A DNA stretch of 64,000 nucleotides from Flavobacterium ranwuense (lineage in GTDB: Bacteria > Bacteroidota > Bacteroidia > Flavobacteriales > Flavobacteriaceae), in contig NZ_SMLH01000004.1 of assembly GCF_004349315.1 (NCBI RefSeq), forward strand, positions 1 through 64,000. Reading direction: 5' to 3'. The translations under genes and the position numbers were made by a program. The notes beneath the pieces were generated by a model that saw nothing but the letters and a program-made list of their open reading frames with translations, had not been told where the DNA came from and ran no database searches. Below are positions 1 through 8,073 of the stretch, one piece after another; the first letter of the stretch is position 1, and each line of letters starts with the position of its first letter.

Positions 1-243
1 GGCGCTACACGAGGTTTGGGATTAAAGATGCGAGTTTTTTCGGTTAAGCACAAATTTTCCAAGTACAAACCTTTTCATAGGGTTCCTAAAACAAAATCGA
101 AAAAAACAACTATTTTTACATCGAAAATACAACACAACAACGGTAATTGCTTATCATTCAACTTAATCAAAAACGGAATACCAATCCCCGAAAACCTAAA
201 ACAGGAAACTGATCACTGAATACTGAACACTAACTTTACACGT
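1..243. other. Left-edge stretch without a supported gene
   Basis: A reading frame is open from the first base to a TGA at 217-219, but its product is short, basic and low in complexity and matches no family I know. It may be the tail of a gene cut by the window edge or chance. Bases 204-236 carry a tract related to the one just 3' of the large SLBB gene at 24681-24718. The sequence just before the cpsB start (231-238, TAACTTTA) only loosely resembles a TAnnTTTG promoter box. Confidence 0.4.
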
Positions 244-984
244 ATGTTAACATTCTTCCGATCAAAACCCATACTTAAAGATTTAATTCCAGACCAGCAT
301 ATAGACATCCATTCCCACCTTTTACCGGGCATTGATGATGGTGCTAAAACTTTTGAAGATACGCTAAAACTGACGCTGGCGCTTCAAGAGATGGGAATTT
401 CCCAATTTATTACGACTCCTCACATCATTCAACAAGTATGGGAAAATACACACGAAAAAATTCTGAATAAGAAAACGACAACAGTTTTAGAACTGGAAAA
501 GAACAACATTACAGTTCCTTTTAATGCTGCTGCCGAATATCTTATGGACGATCAGTTTGTACGACTTTTCGAATCACATGATTTATTGACACTCAAAGAT
601 AATTATGTATTAGTCGAAATGTCATATATCAATGCTCCCATCCAATTATATTCCATATTATTTGATCTGCAGGTAGCAGGATACATTCCGGTATTGGCAC
701 ATCCGGAACGCTATTTATTCTATCATAATAATTTTAACGAATACCATAAACTAAAAAGAGCGGGCTGCTTATTTCAATTGAATTTACTATCGGTTGTAGG
801 GTATTATGGCGTTGCAATTACTAAAATAGCAGAACAATTACTCCAAAAAGGAATGTACACTTATGTAGGCTCCGATGTACATCATGACAATCATGTTGCC
901 GCCTTCAAACAAAAAGTAAAATTAAAAGACCTGGCGCCACTAAAAGAAGCAATAGCCAACAATCAATTTTTTAAGTTTGGGTGA
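244..984 (+). CDS. PHP-type tyrosine-protein phosphatase (CpsB/YwqE family)
   Basis: This is a 246-residue PHP-superfamily metal-dependent phosphatase of the CpsB/CapC/YwqE group, which removes phosphate from tyrosines of bacterial autokinases that control capsule chain length and export. Seen directly: the metal-binding HSHLLPG motif at residues 23-29 followed by IDDG, AHPERY near 152 and GSDVHHDNH near 214, in the usual order and at full family length. It has no signal peptide, so it should be cytoplasmic. It is the only plus-strand gene of the polysaccharide locus and converges on the capD-like gene. The only visible substrate candidate is the Wzc-like kinase encoded at 33804-36266; that pairing is inferred. 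Confidence 0.9.
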   Translation: MLTFFRSKPILKDLIPDQHIDIHSHLLPGIDDGAKTFEDTLKLTLALQEMGISQFITTPHIIQQVWENTHEKILNKKTTTVLELEKNNITVPFNAAAEYLMDDQFVRLFESHDLLTLKDNYVLVEMSYINAPIQLYSILFDLQVAGYIPVLAHPERYLFYHNNFNEYHKLKRAGCLFQLNLLSVVGYYGVAITKIAEQLLQKGMYTYVGSDVHHDNHVAAFKQKVKLKDLAPLKEAIANNQFFKFG

Positions 985-1151
985 TCTATTTTTATATAAA
1001 AACGTAAGTTCCAATTTTTGGCTTCCGCCGCGGCGGATCAGGTAAAACGGAAATTTTCCCGACTCCTCACAACCCAAAACCCATAACCTGATTTACAACA
1101 GCAACGATTTAATTTAAAATTACATCCTAAATTTTCAACTCCCTGTAGAAA

Positions 1152-1240
1152 TGCGAAAAACGAAAATCATACCGACAAAACTCGAAGATCGAATCCTGCA
1201 ACTTAAAAAATTGATTTCGAAATAAGACTTTTGATTTTCC
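1152..1240. repeat. Dispersed repeat R6, copy A
   Basis: This stretch aligns with 27571-27672 over most of its length. Shared blocks include AAAACGAAAA, then ACAAAA, TCGAAG, ATCGAATCCTG, then TTGATTT and GAAAT. Both copies are followed directly by the same low-complexity tract (CTCACTTTTCACT), so the two elements travel together. Confidence 0.6.
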
Positions 1241-1285
1241 CCACTCACTTTTCACTTATCACTTATCACTATTTACTTCTCACTG
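1241..1285 (-). repeat. Low-complexity tract R4 (AGTGA/AGTAA units)
   Basis: On the minus strand this reads as irregular copies of AGTGATAAGTGAAAAGTGAG. The same kind of tract follows many minus-strand genes of the locus. Here it lies beyond the terminator of the capD-like gene and next to repeat R6. Confidence 0.55.
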
Positions 1286-1296
1286 AATATCAAAAC

Positions 1297-1335
1297 AAAA
1301 AAGGTTATAAAGTACAGTACTTTATAACCTTTTTA
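1297..1335. terminator. Bidirectional intrinsic terminator
   Basis: Two arms of about 18 bases, AAAAAGGTTATAAAGTAC and its reverse complement, nearly abut at 1298-1315 and 1317-1334, with A and T runs outside. The structure lies between the convergent cpsB-like and capD-like genes, so it can end transcripts from both sides. Confidence 0.85.
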
Positions 1336-1357
1336 TTCAATGCAACAAAAGCTGCAA

Positions 1358-3325
1358 TTATTTATCTAATAATTCAAAAGTCGAATTCATACTTTTGAAT
1401 TCAGGAACAATTTGCTTCATTTTTTGTACAATTTGGTCACTATCAAAATGATTCGCAATGCTTATAAGCTCTTCAATATCGGTATTCAAAACGTCAAACT
1501 CATCTAAAATCTCTTCAGAAATCATGATTTTTTCATGATAGGTGGGAAGTGTTTTTGAGGTGTCATTCAGCAATTCTTCATATAATTTCTCACCGGGTCT
1601 CAATCCTACAATTTGTATTTTGATATCCCTGTCTGGAATAAAACCGGCTAACTTAATCATCTTTCTGGCCAAATCGATGATTTTAACGGGTTTACCCATG
1701 TCAAAAATATAGATCTCTCCTCCATTACCCATGGCTCCCGCCTCTAAAACTAATTGACAGGCTTCTGGTATCGTCATAAAATACCTAATGATATCGGGGT
1801 GCGTAATCGTAATCGGCCCTCCATTTGAAATTTGCTTAGTAAACAAAGGAACTACAGATCCATTAGATCCTAAAACATTTCCAAAACGAGTGGTTATGAA
1901 TTTTGTCGCATTTTTCCCGCCGGCCTCCTGATTTTTTAATTGCAGAGATTGTACATACTTTTCGGCTATTCTTTTACTGGCACCCATTACATTACTTGGG
2001 TTTACTGCTTTATCAGTAGATACCATCACAAATTTTTTGACATTATACAAGCACGATAAATCGGCTAGATTTTTGGTTCCCTCAATATTCGTGAGAATGG
2101 CTTGCGAAGGATTTTCCTCCATCAAAGGGACGTGCTTATAGGCCGCTGCATGAAAAACTACTTGAGGTTGATGCGTTTTAAAAACATTATTCATAGCTTC
2201 CCTATTCCTTACATCGGCAATTATAGTATGCATTTCTGAAGTAGAATTTAAAGCATTCATTTCTAAACACATATGATGCAAAGGTGTTTCAGCCTGGTCT
2301 AAAATAAGTACTGTCTTAGGATTAAAATTTAATACTTGACGTACAATTTCGCTCCCTATGGATCCGGCAGCACCGGTAATTAAAACAGTCTTATCTTTTA
2401 ATTGTTTGGATATCGACTTGTTATCTAATACTATGGGTTTTCTTTCCAGTAAATCTTCAATTTGAATATTTTTTACTTTTTGGGAAATCTCTTTTTGATT
2501 CTCCCAATCGGAAATTAATGGCACTGTAAATACGCTGTAATTAAATTCCAAACATTGGTCTACAATAATTAACTGCTCCTCTTTTGACAAACTTTTATCA
2601 GCAATGATAACCGCTTGTGCATTTACGGAACGCATTAGTGGCGGCAATTTTTTCTTTTTAATCAAAATTGGCAAATCCAGCATACGCTTGGTTGCATTTT
2701 GATTATTTTTATCAACAAACCCAACAATTTTAAATCGGGATGGTGTTTCAAATTTTAAAGCATTCGCTACCGATATGGCATTGGCATCCGTACCATAAAT
2801 GATGGTTCTGATTAATTTGTTGGTTCCTTGTTCAGAAAAATAGATCTCAAAAGTTTGTTTGATTATTACCCTATATAAAAATAACCCACAAAAGGAAAGT
2901 ACGATATTGATGAAAAAGGCCGTATTTAAAAATACTTTCTCTCCTTGTAACAACTCATATCCAAAATTAAAAAAAAGAAACAGTACTAAAACGGACATTT
3001 GAGAAAACAAAAGCTTAACGGCATCTATATAGGAAGAGTGCCTGATAATACCGGAATACGTTCTAAACAGCCAGAAAAAGAAAATATTTACACTAAATAG
3101 AGCTGCTATAAATGTAAAACTGTTTGGCGTAATGATGTAATCTAATCCTGTTCCCTTAAAGATAAGGATGGTAAAAAAAAGCGACAGTACCAAAACCGAA
3201 AAATCCATCATAATAATAATCCATCTGGGCAGATAGTTCAAATTATGAATGTTGAATTTCAAGTTTTCTCTTGAAAAAAAATTAGGGGTGACTGATGATG
3301 AATCCGTGTTTTTAGTAGTACCCAA
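1358..3325 (-). CDS. Membrane nucleoside-diphosphate-sugar 4,6-dehydratase (WbpM/PglF/CapD type)
   Basis: At 655 residues this is the long form of the family, which makes UDP-4-keto-6-deoxy-HexNAc from UDP-GlcNAc as the first step to QuiNAc, FucNAc or bacillosamine. Four hydrophobic segments span about residues 38-150. A first nucleotide-binding region follows, then the catalytic SDR domain with TGAAGSIGSE near 315 and STDKAVNP plus MGASK, the family's usual Met in place of the SDR Tyr. The DegT aminotransferase at 8104-9246 would be a natural next enzyme. The start is uncertain: the frame opens after a stop at 3344-3346, has no ATG before codon 39, and TTG at 3323-3325 is the best candidate. 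Confidence 0.92.
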   Translation of the reverse strand: MGTTKNTDSSSVTPNFFSRENLKFNIHNLNYLPRWIIIMMDFSVLVLSLFFTILIFKGTGLDYIITPNSFTFIAALFSVNIFFFWLFRTYSGIIRHSSYIDAVKLLFSQMSVLVLFLFFNFGYELLQGEKVFLNTAFFINIVLSFCGLFLYRVIIKQTFEIYFSEQGTNKLIRTIIYGTDANAISVANALKFETPSRFKIVGFVDKNNQNATKRMLDLPILIKKKKLPPLMRSVNAQAVIIADKSLSKEEQLIIVDQCLEFNYSVFTVPLISDWENQKEISQKVKNIQIEDLLERKPIVLDNKSISKQLKDKTVLITGAAGSIGSEIVRQVLNFNPKTVLILDQAETPLHHMCLEMNALNSTSEMHTIIADVRNREAMNNVFKTHQPQVVFHAAAYKHVPLMEENPSQAILTNIEGTKNLADLSCLYNVKKFVMVSTDKAVNPSNVMGASKRIAEKYVQSLQLKNQEAGGKNATKFITTRFGNVLGSNGSVVPLFTKQISNGGPITITHPDIIRYFMTIPEACQLVLEAGAMGNGGEIYIFDMGKPVKIIDLARKMIKLAGFIPDRDIKIQIVGLRPGEKLYEELLNDTSKTLPTYHEKIMISEEILDEFDVLNTDIEELISIANHFDSDQIVQKMKQIVPEFKSMNSTFELLDK

Positions 3326-3362
3326 AGTATTTTTTTTTAAAGATTATTTCCTTACAATACAC

Positions 3363-3370
3363 CAAAAATA
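3363..3370 (-). promoter_or_regulatory. Candidate -7 box for the capD-like gene
   Basis: The minus strand reads TATTTTTG, matching the Bacteroidota -7 consensus TAnnTTTG. It lies about 38 bases before the likely TTG start. No TTG or TTTG was found at the usual -33 distance, so support rests on this box alone. Confidence 0.4.
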
Positions 3371-3540
3371 ACATTTAATGGATGGAAAAAAAAATCTTAT
3401 TGATTCAATTTAATTTAAAATTCGAATAAACAAAAAAAGAGATGCAATACATCCCTTAGTATCAGCCTAAAAACATATTTAAACCGTGAAATAAAATATT
3501 TGAATCCGTTGAGTATAATTAGTTTTTTATAATAAATTTT

Positions 3541-3608
3541 CGTCAGTTCGTCACGATACTTCGGGGTTTTTGGTGGAATAAAATGCCCCAAAAAATGTAT
3601 CGAGAACC
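3541..3608. repeat. Dispersed repeat R3, copy A
   Basis: The ends CAGTTCG-CACGATACTT and TGTATCGAGAACC can pair as CGATAC/GTATCG with an inner GGGG/CCCC. A second, shorter element with TTCGAGTG and TATCGAGAA ends lies at 4566-4602, one gene upstream. Confidence 0.5.
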
Positions 3609-3612
3609 ATTT

Positions 3613-3639
3613 TAATAATAATAATAATAATAATAATAA
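3613..3639. repeat. TAA trinucleotide microsatellite, nine copies
   Basis: Nine uninterrupted TAA units lie 12 bases past the rfbA stop codon. They are outside any reading frame, so length change would not alter a protein. Confidence 0.95.
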
Positions 3640-3651
3640 GCAATCTGTTCT

Positions 3652-4521
3652 CTACAGCTTATGTTTCAGCAACCCCAGAAGATACTCCCCATAACCCGAT
3701 TTTTTCAAAGGCTCAGCCAGTTCTTTTAGTTGTTGGTTAGAGATAAATCCTTGTCTCCAAGCAATTTCTTCGATACAACCCACTTTCAATCCCTGACGTT
3801 CTTCAAGAACCTGAACAAATTGTCCCGCTTGCATCAGACTGTTAAAAGTTCCGGTATCTAGCCAAGCGGTTCCTCTGCTTAAAATCCCTACTTTTAGTTT
3901 TCCTTTCTCTAAATATACTTTGTTCACATCAGTGATTTCATATTCTCCTCTCGCGCTGGGCTTGATATTTTTGGCAATTTCGACTACCGAATTATCATAA
4001 AAATACAAACCAGGTACCGCATAATTTGATTTGGGTTCCAAAGGTTTTTCTTCAATAGAAAGTGCTTTAAAATTAGAATCAAACTCAACTACACCATAAC
4101 GTTCCGGATCCGAAACATGATAAGCAAAAACAACGCCTCCTTCCGGGTGGGTATTGGACTGCAACAGTTCATTCATATTGGAACCAAAGAAAATATTATC
4201 TCCTAAAACTAAGGCTACACTATCTTTCCCAATAAATTCTTCTCCAATTACAAAAGCTTGTGCTAAACCGTTAGGGATAGCTTGTTCAGCATAACTGAAT
4301 TGACAACCTATTGCTGCTCCATCTCCTAATAATTTCTTGAAATTAGGCAAATCGTGAGGAGTAGAAATAATTAATATTTCATTAATCCCTGCCATCATCA
4401 AAGTAGATAACGGATAATAAATCATAGGTTTATCATACACAGGCATCATTTGTTTACTCATAGCAAGCGTTAACGGATGCAAACGGGTTCCTGAACCTCC
4501 AGCTAATATAATTCCTTTCAT
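3652..4521 (-). CDS. rfbA: Glucose-1-phosphate thymidylyltransferase
   Basis: RfbA joins glucose-1-phosphate to dTTP to give dTDP-glucose, the first step of dTDP-L-rhamnose synthesis in the cytoplasm. The 289-residue length is typical. Seen directly: the nucleotide-binding [11 protein letters not shown] at 8-18, LVLGDNIF near 105, and EEKP and GTAWLDTGT in the C-terminal half, all characteristic of RmlA. It starts with ATG. It is the last of four rhamnose genes, after rfbC, rfbD and rfbB, which are separated by repeat-filled gaps rather than overlapping. Confidence 0.97.
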   Translation of the reverse strand: MKGIILAGGSGTRLHPLTLAMSKQMMPVYDKPMIYYPLSTLMMAGINEILIISTPHDLPNFKKLLGDGAAIGCQFSYAEQAIPNGLAQAFVIGEEFIGKDSVALVLGDNIFFGSNMNELLQSNTHPEGGVVFAYHVSDPERYGVVEFDSNFKALSIEEKPLEPKSNYAVPGLYFYDNSVVEIAKNIKPSARGEYEITDVNKVYLEKGKLKVGILSRGTAWLDTGTFNSLMQAGQFVQVLEERQGLKVGCIEEIAWRQGFISNQQLKELAEPLKKSGYGEYLLGLLKHKL

Positions 4522-4565
4522 TGTGTTTTCTGTTATCGTATGTTAGTTTTATATATAGTATCCAT

Positions 4566-4602
4566 CTCTTCGAGTGATTTATGAAATAGTATCGAGAAGT
4601 TG
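4566..4602. repeat. Dispersed repeat R3, copy B
   Basis: A short element with CTTCGAGTG at one end and TATCGAGAAG at the other, matching the ends of the copy at 3541-3608 but with a different interior. It lies between rfbB and rfbA. Confidence 0.45.
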
Positions 4603-4712
4603 GTTTTTCTTTAGTAGTTATTCGTTGTCTGTTATTCTAGGGGGACCGAGAACTTAAAACAGACAACTATCTTTCGATCTTTAACTTTCGACCTTAGACT
4701 TTTGACTTTCGA

Positions 4713-5759
4713 CTAACTATACTGTTTTTCATAATAACTAGCATAGGCTCCTGAAGTAATATTATTCAGCCACGTTTGATTTTCCAAATACCAATTTACG
4801 GTTCTTTCTAATCCTTCTTCAAAAGTAACCGAAGGCTTCCAGCCCAACTCTTTATTGATTTTGGTCGCATCAATAGCATATCGTAAATCATGACCTGGAC
4901 GGTCTTTTACATACGAAATCAATTGTTCCGATGTACCAGCTGGACGTCCTAATTTTTCATCCATTATTTTACAAAGTAATTTGACTAAATCAATATTCTG
5001 CCATTCATTAAAACCTCCAATATTGTAGGTATCATGATTTTTACCTTCATGGAAAACTAAATCGATCGCCACGGCATGATCTTCTACAAAAAGCCAATCA
5101 CGGGTGTATTTCCCATTACCATAAACCGGCAACGCCTTGTTTTGAATGATATTATTGATAAACAAAGGAATCAATTTCTCAGGAAAATGATAAGGGCCAT
5201 AATTATTGGAACAATTGGTCAAAACATAAGGCAAACCGTAGGTTTCTCCATAGGCACGAACAAAATGATCAGAACTGGCTTTAGAAGCAGAATAAGGCGA
5301 ATTAGGATCATAAGCGGTAGTCTCCGTAAACAATCCTTCGGCACCTAAACTGCCATAAACCTCATCAGTACTAATATGGTAAAAACGCTTGTCTTCATAA
5401 TTACCTTGCCAGATAGTCTTAGCTGCATTCAACAAATTCATGGTTCCTATAACATTTGTTTTCACAAACGATAACGGGTCGGTTATAGAACGATCCACAT
5501 GAGACTCTGCGGCTAAATGCAAAACGCCGTCAAATTGATGCTCCGCAAATAACTGATCAATAAATGGGGCATCAACTATATCTCCCTTGATAAAAGTATA
5601 ATTCGGTTGTTTTTCTATATCAGCAATATTTTCCAGATTTCCGGCATAGGTAAGCGCATCTAAATTAAAAATTTGATACTGCGGATACTTTTTCACAAAA
5701 AGCCGCACCACATGAGACCCAATAAAACCGGCACCACCGGTAATTAATATTTTTTTCAT
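4713..5759 (-). CDS. rfbB: dTDP-glucose 4,6-dehydratase
   Basis: RfbB converts dTDP-glucose to dTDP-4-keto-6-deoxyglucose with a bound NAD+. The 348-residue protein shows the SDR glycine motif GGAGFIGSH near residue 8, [11 protein letters not shown], the dehydratase signature STDEVYG, and the catalytic YSASK. These residues separate RmlB from ordinary epimerases. It starts with ATG. A low-complexity tract built on ACTTTCGAC lies directly 3' of its stop codon (about 4663-4711). Confidence 0.97.
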   Translation of the reverse strand: MKKILITGGAGFIGSHVVRLFVKKYPQYQIFNLDALTYAGNLENIADIEKQPNYTFIKGDIVDAPFIDQLFAEHQFDGVLHLAAESHVDRSITDPLSFVKTNVIGTMNLLNAAKTIWQGNYEDKRFYHISTDEVYGSLGAEGLFTETTAYDPNSPYSASKASSDHFVRAYGETYGLPYVLTNCSNNYGPYHFPEKLIPLFINNIIQNKALPVYGNGKYTRDWLFVEDHAVAIDLVFHEGKNHDTYNIGGFNEWQNIDLVKLLCKIMDEKLGRPAGTSEQLISYVKDRPGHDLRYAIDATKINKELGWKPSVTFEEGLERTVNWYLENQTWLNNITSGAYASYYEKQYS

Positions 5760-5833
5760 TTTTGATTTTATTTTTTAAAAGTGATGTGTCTTTTCATTAG
5801 AGAATAAGACACCGAATCACATATTTCTCATTA

Positions 5834-6694
5834 TTAACTAGTAATTAGCAATTTCATACAAGCATCTAAGCTTTCTTTATAATCAGGAACCACCACCCCA
5901 AAAACATTCTTTATCTTGCTTTTATCCAACAAAGAATATTGCGGGCGTTTCGCCGGAGTAGGATAAGCCGAAGAAGGAATTCCGTTGATTTCACAATCAA
6001 AACCCCCTATCTCTTTTATTGCCAAAGCAAATTGGTACCAACTGATTTCTCCTTCATTAGAAAAATTATAAATCCCGGCCTGCCAATGTGTATGAATCAT
6101 TATACTCATAATGGCCTGTGCCAAATCAGCCCCATAAGTAGGGCTTCCTATTTGGTCATTAACTACATTCAAACTGTCTCTTTCCTGCATTAGTCTGGAC
6201 ATCGTTTTGACAAAATTATTCCCAAAACGGGAATATACCCAGGAGGTTCTAATGATAATCGCATTGGGATTTTCTTGCAAACAAGACTTTTCCCCTGCTA
6301 ATTTGGTAACCCCATAAACATTAATCGGATTAGGGTCTGCTGTTTCCGTTAAAGCAGTAGCTGCGGTACCATCAAAAACATAATCGGTAGAAACATGTAT
6401 CAATTTACAATCATTGGCATGACTCCATTGAGCCAATACCGCAACAGCCTGATGATTCAACACATCCGACAATTCAAACTCCAACTCTGCTCGGTCAACA
6501 GCGGTATGTGCCGCACAATTGATGATAATCTGAGGATTAATGACTGCCAATTCAGTTTCTAAATGGCCTAAATCACATAAATCCAGTTCTTCCCTGTCAG
6601 TAAAAACCCATTCAAATTGGGGATAATTCGGAGCCAAAACTTGCAATTCTGAACCCAATTGCCCTTTGGCACCTGTAACTAATATTTTTTTCAT
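5834..6694 (-). CDS. rfbD: dTDP-4-dehydrorhamnose reductase
   Basis: RfbD reduces dTDP-4-keto-L-rhamnose to dTDP-L-rhamnose with NAD(P)H. At 286 residues it is full length. Seen directly: GAKGQLGSEL at the N-terminus, NCAAHTAVDRAE, VSTDYVFDG and the catalytic YGVTK, all in RmlD order. It starts with ATG and lies 74 bases upstream of rfbB on the same strand. Confidence 0.97.
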   Translation of the reverse strand: MKKILVTGAKGQLGSELQVLAPNYPQFEWVFTDREELDLCDLGHLETELAVINPQIIINCAAHTAVDRAELEFELSDVLNHQAVAVLAQWSHANDCKLIHVSTDYVFDGTAATALTETADPNPINVYGVTKLAGEKSCLQENPNAIIIRTSWVYSRFGNNFVKTMSRLMQERDSLNVVNDQIGSPTYGADLAQAIMSIMIHTHWQAGIYNFSNEGEISWYQFALAIKEIGGFDCEINGIPSSAYPTPAKRPQYSLLDKSKIKNVFGVVVPDYKESLDACMKLLITS

Positions 6695-6772
6695 TTAATT
6701 TTTAATCTTTTCAATTTTAAAGGCACGAACACTTTTCACTCCTCACTATCAACTATTCACTCCTAATCCTCA

Positions 6773-6800
6773 CTGTCATCCTGAGCGGAGTCGAAGGACA
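6773..6800. repeat. Dispersed repeat R2, copy 1
   Basis: The core is TCATCCTGAGCGGAGTCGAA followed by GGACA. Related copies lie at 6836-6878, 27526-27552 and 27674-27700, all within spacers of the polysaccharide locus. Confidence 0.75.
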
Positions 6801-6835
6801 CTCCTCACCATTCATAACTTATAACTCATAACTCG

Positions 6836-6878
6836 CTGTCCTCCTGAGCTGAGCCTGTCCTGAGCTTGTCGAAGGACA
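6836..6878. repeat. Dispersed repeat R2, copy 2 (internally duplicated)
   Basis: It reads as a truncated unit (CTGTCCTCCTGAGCTGAG) fused to a second unit ending GAGCTTGTCGAAGGACA. The duplication explains its 43-base length against about 27 for the other copies. Confidence 0.7.
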
Positions 6879-6916
6879 CTTTCACTTTTTACTTCTCACC
6901 ATTCACTACTTACTGC

Positions 6917-7465
6917 TTAAAACTGGCCGTTACAATTCGTAAAATTAGGCAATATTAGATCTTTTTCAGAGACAATAGCGTCTTTCAAATCCATTCCCCA
7001 ATCAATATCCAAAGTTGGATCGTCAAATCGAATACCTCCTTCGCTTTGTTTATTATAAAACTGATCACATTTATACATCACCACGGCTGTTTCACTAAGA
7101 ACCGAAAACCCATGGGCAAAACCTTGTGGAACTAACAATTGCTTCTTATTTTCTGCAGATAACAATACTCCAAAATGCTTCCCATAAGTTGGCGAATCTT
7201 TTCTCAAATCGACTGCCACATCCATAATTTCCCCTTGCAGCACCCGAACTAATTTGGTTTGTGCAAAAGGTGGATTTTGATAATGCAGTCCTCTCAATGT
7301 TCCTTTATTAGAAAAAGATTGATTGTCCTGTACAAAATCGATGTCGATTCCCAACACACTCAATTTACTTTTATTATAAGCCTCAAAAAAACACCCTCTG
7401 GAATCCTCATGAACCGCTGGAGTAACAATTACCAAATCTTTAATCGTAGTTTTCTCAATTGTCAT
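6917..7465 (-). CDS. rfbC: dTDP-4-dehydrorhamnose 3,5-epimerase
   Basis: RfbC epimerises C3 and C5 of dTDP-4-keto-6-deoxyglucose. The 182-residue cupin-fold protein carries SRGCFFE, the LRGLHYQ motif with the catalytic His near residue 63, a VDLR segment and PQGFAHGF, as expected for RmlC. It starts with ATG and is first in the rhamnose block. A TAnnTTTG-type box lies about 48 bases upstream. Confidence 0.97.
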   Translation of the reverse strand: MTIEKTTIKDLVIVTPAVHEDSRGCFFEAYNKSKLSVLGIDIDFVQDNQSFSNKGTLRGLHYQNPPFAQTKLVRVLQGEIMDVAVDLRKDSPTYGKHFGVLLSAENKKQLLVPQGFAHGFSVLSETAVVMYKCDQFYNKQSEGGIRFDDPTLDIDWGMDLKDAIVSEKDLILPNFTNCNGQF

Positions 7466-7512
7466 ATCGTAAATCTATTTTTATATTCTTTATTTTTGTA
7501 TTTTACTCAATG

Positions 7513-7520
7513 CAAAAATA
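7513..7520 (-). promoter_or_regulatory. Candidate -7 box for rfbC
   Basis: The minus strand reads TATTTTTG. A TTG lies about 25 bases further upstream, longer than the usual spacing near 20, so the -33 element is weak. Confidence 0.4.
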
Positions 7521-7670
7521 TTGTATTATTGTTTAGTTTGACATACAATTACGGAATAGAATTTCATAATTGCACCTGTTTTTAATATATTTCATACTTT
7601 AACCAATGAATTCTATTAGAATCTATTACTACCCGACCTCAAATAAAAAGCATAGAAAAACAACAAAGAA

Positions 7671-7770
7671 GTGAAGTGGCAACAGTCCGCGAGTTGAGGT
7701 TGAAGGACGAACGGCTCAGGTTGCGGAACATTTGAAATTAAAAGGAGGACTGCCAATGGCAGTCAGTTAG
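7671..7770. other. GC-rich island, possible gene remnant
   Basis: About 100 bases are clearly richer in G and C than the flanks. On the plus strand 7675-7770 reads 31 sense codons between a TGA and a TAG, ending in the residues GGLPMAVS. Bases 7748-7764 form the hairpin GACTGCC-AAT-GGCAGTC. I recognise no family. It could be a mobile-element remnant or another dispersed repeat. Confidence 0.4.
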
Positions 7771-8005
7771 ATAACTACAATAGTTTTCAAGCTTTTGATT
7801 TATAGTCTTGAAATCGAAGATTCATGAATGCCAAAAAACAATAATAACACATGAATATTTTTTTGTTACTTTTTTCATCAAGGAAAAAAGTAAAAATTTC
7901 CTTCAAGAAAACAACACAAAACTCATAACCTAAAACAGATAACTGATAACCCATAACCGACCTAATGAAACTATCTAAAAAAATATCTCCTGAGTTACCT
8001 CCAAA

Positions 8006-8043
8006 TAAAAATGGGTCAAAGAAGATTTTTTCTTCTTTGACCC
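8006..8043 (-). terminator. Intrinsic terminator after the DegT gene
   Basis: A perfect 12-base stem, GGGTCAAAGAAG at 8013-8024 with its complement at 8032-8043, encloses a 7-base loop. On the minus strand it is followed by ATTTTTATTT. It lies about 60 bases beyond the stop codon of the aminotransferase gene and would separate it from rfbC. Confidence 0.85.
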
Positions 8044-8073
8044 ACCGACTAACGTATTCCCTTCTTCAGAGTC

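Larger units (their letters stand above)
985..1357. other. Convergent spacer with repeats and terminator
   Basis: No gene is seen in this 373-base gap between two convergent genes. It holds a perfect GC-rich palindrome at 1025-1036 (CCGCCGCGGCGG), striking in such AT-rich DNA. It also holds a degenerate repeat at 1152-1240 that recurs at 27571-27672, a low-complexity CACTT/TCACTTA tract at 1241-1285, and a long hairpin terminator at 1297-1335. Confidence 0.7.
3326..3651. other. Spacer between rfbA and capD-like gene
   Basis: No gene is seen in these 326 bases. The gap contains the candidate -7 box at 3363-3370, repeat R3 copy A at 3541-3608 and a nine-copy TAA microsatellite at 3613-3639 just downstream of the rfbA stop. 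Confidence 0.7.
6695..6916. repeat. Repeat-filled rfbC-rfbD spacer (R2 and R4 families)
   Basis: Almost the whole gap is repeat sequence. Two copies of R2 lie at 6773-6800 and 6836-6878; the second contains an internal partial duplication. Between and around them, at 6729-6772, 6801-6835 and 6879-6916, are CACT/CTCACT tracts of R4. The last of these ends at the rfbC stop codon. Confidence 0.75.

Noticed and set aside
16..219. A 67-codon plus-strand frame at the left edge
   Set aside because: It is basic, low in complexity, unlike any known family, and its end lies inside a repeat tract; it is open to the window edge, so its true start cannot be seen.
6729..6916. Regularly spaced repeats that at first look like a CRISPR array
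   Set aside because: Units are only 5-8 bases, irregular and without unique spacers of constant length, and no cas gene is near.
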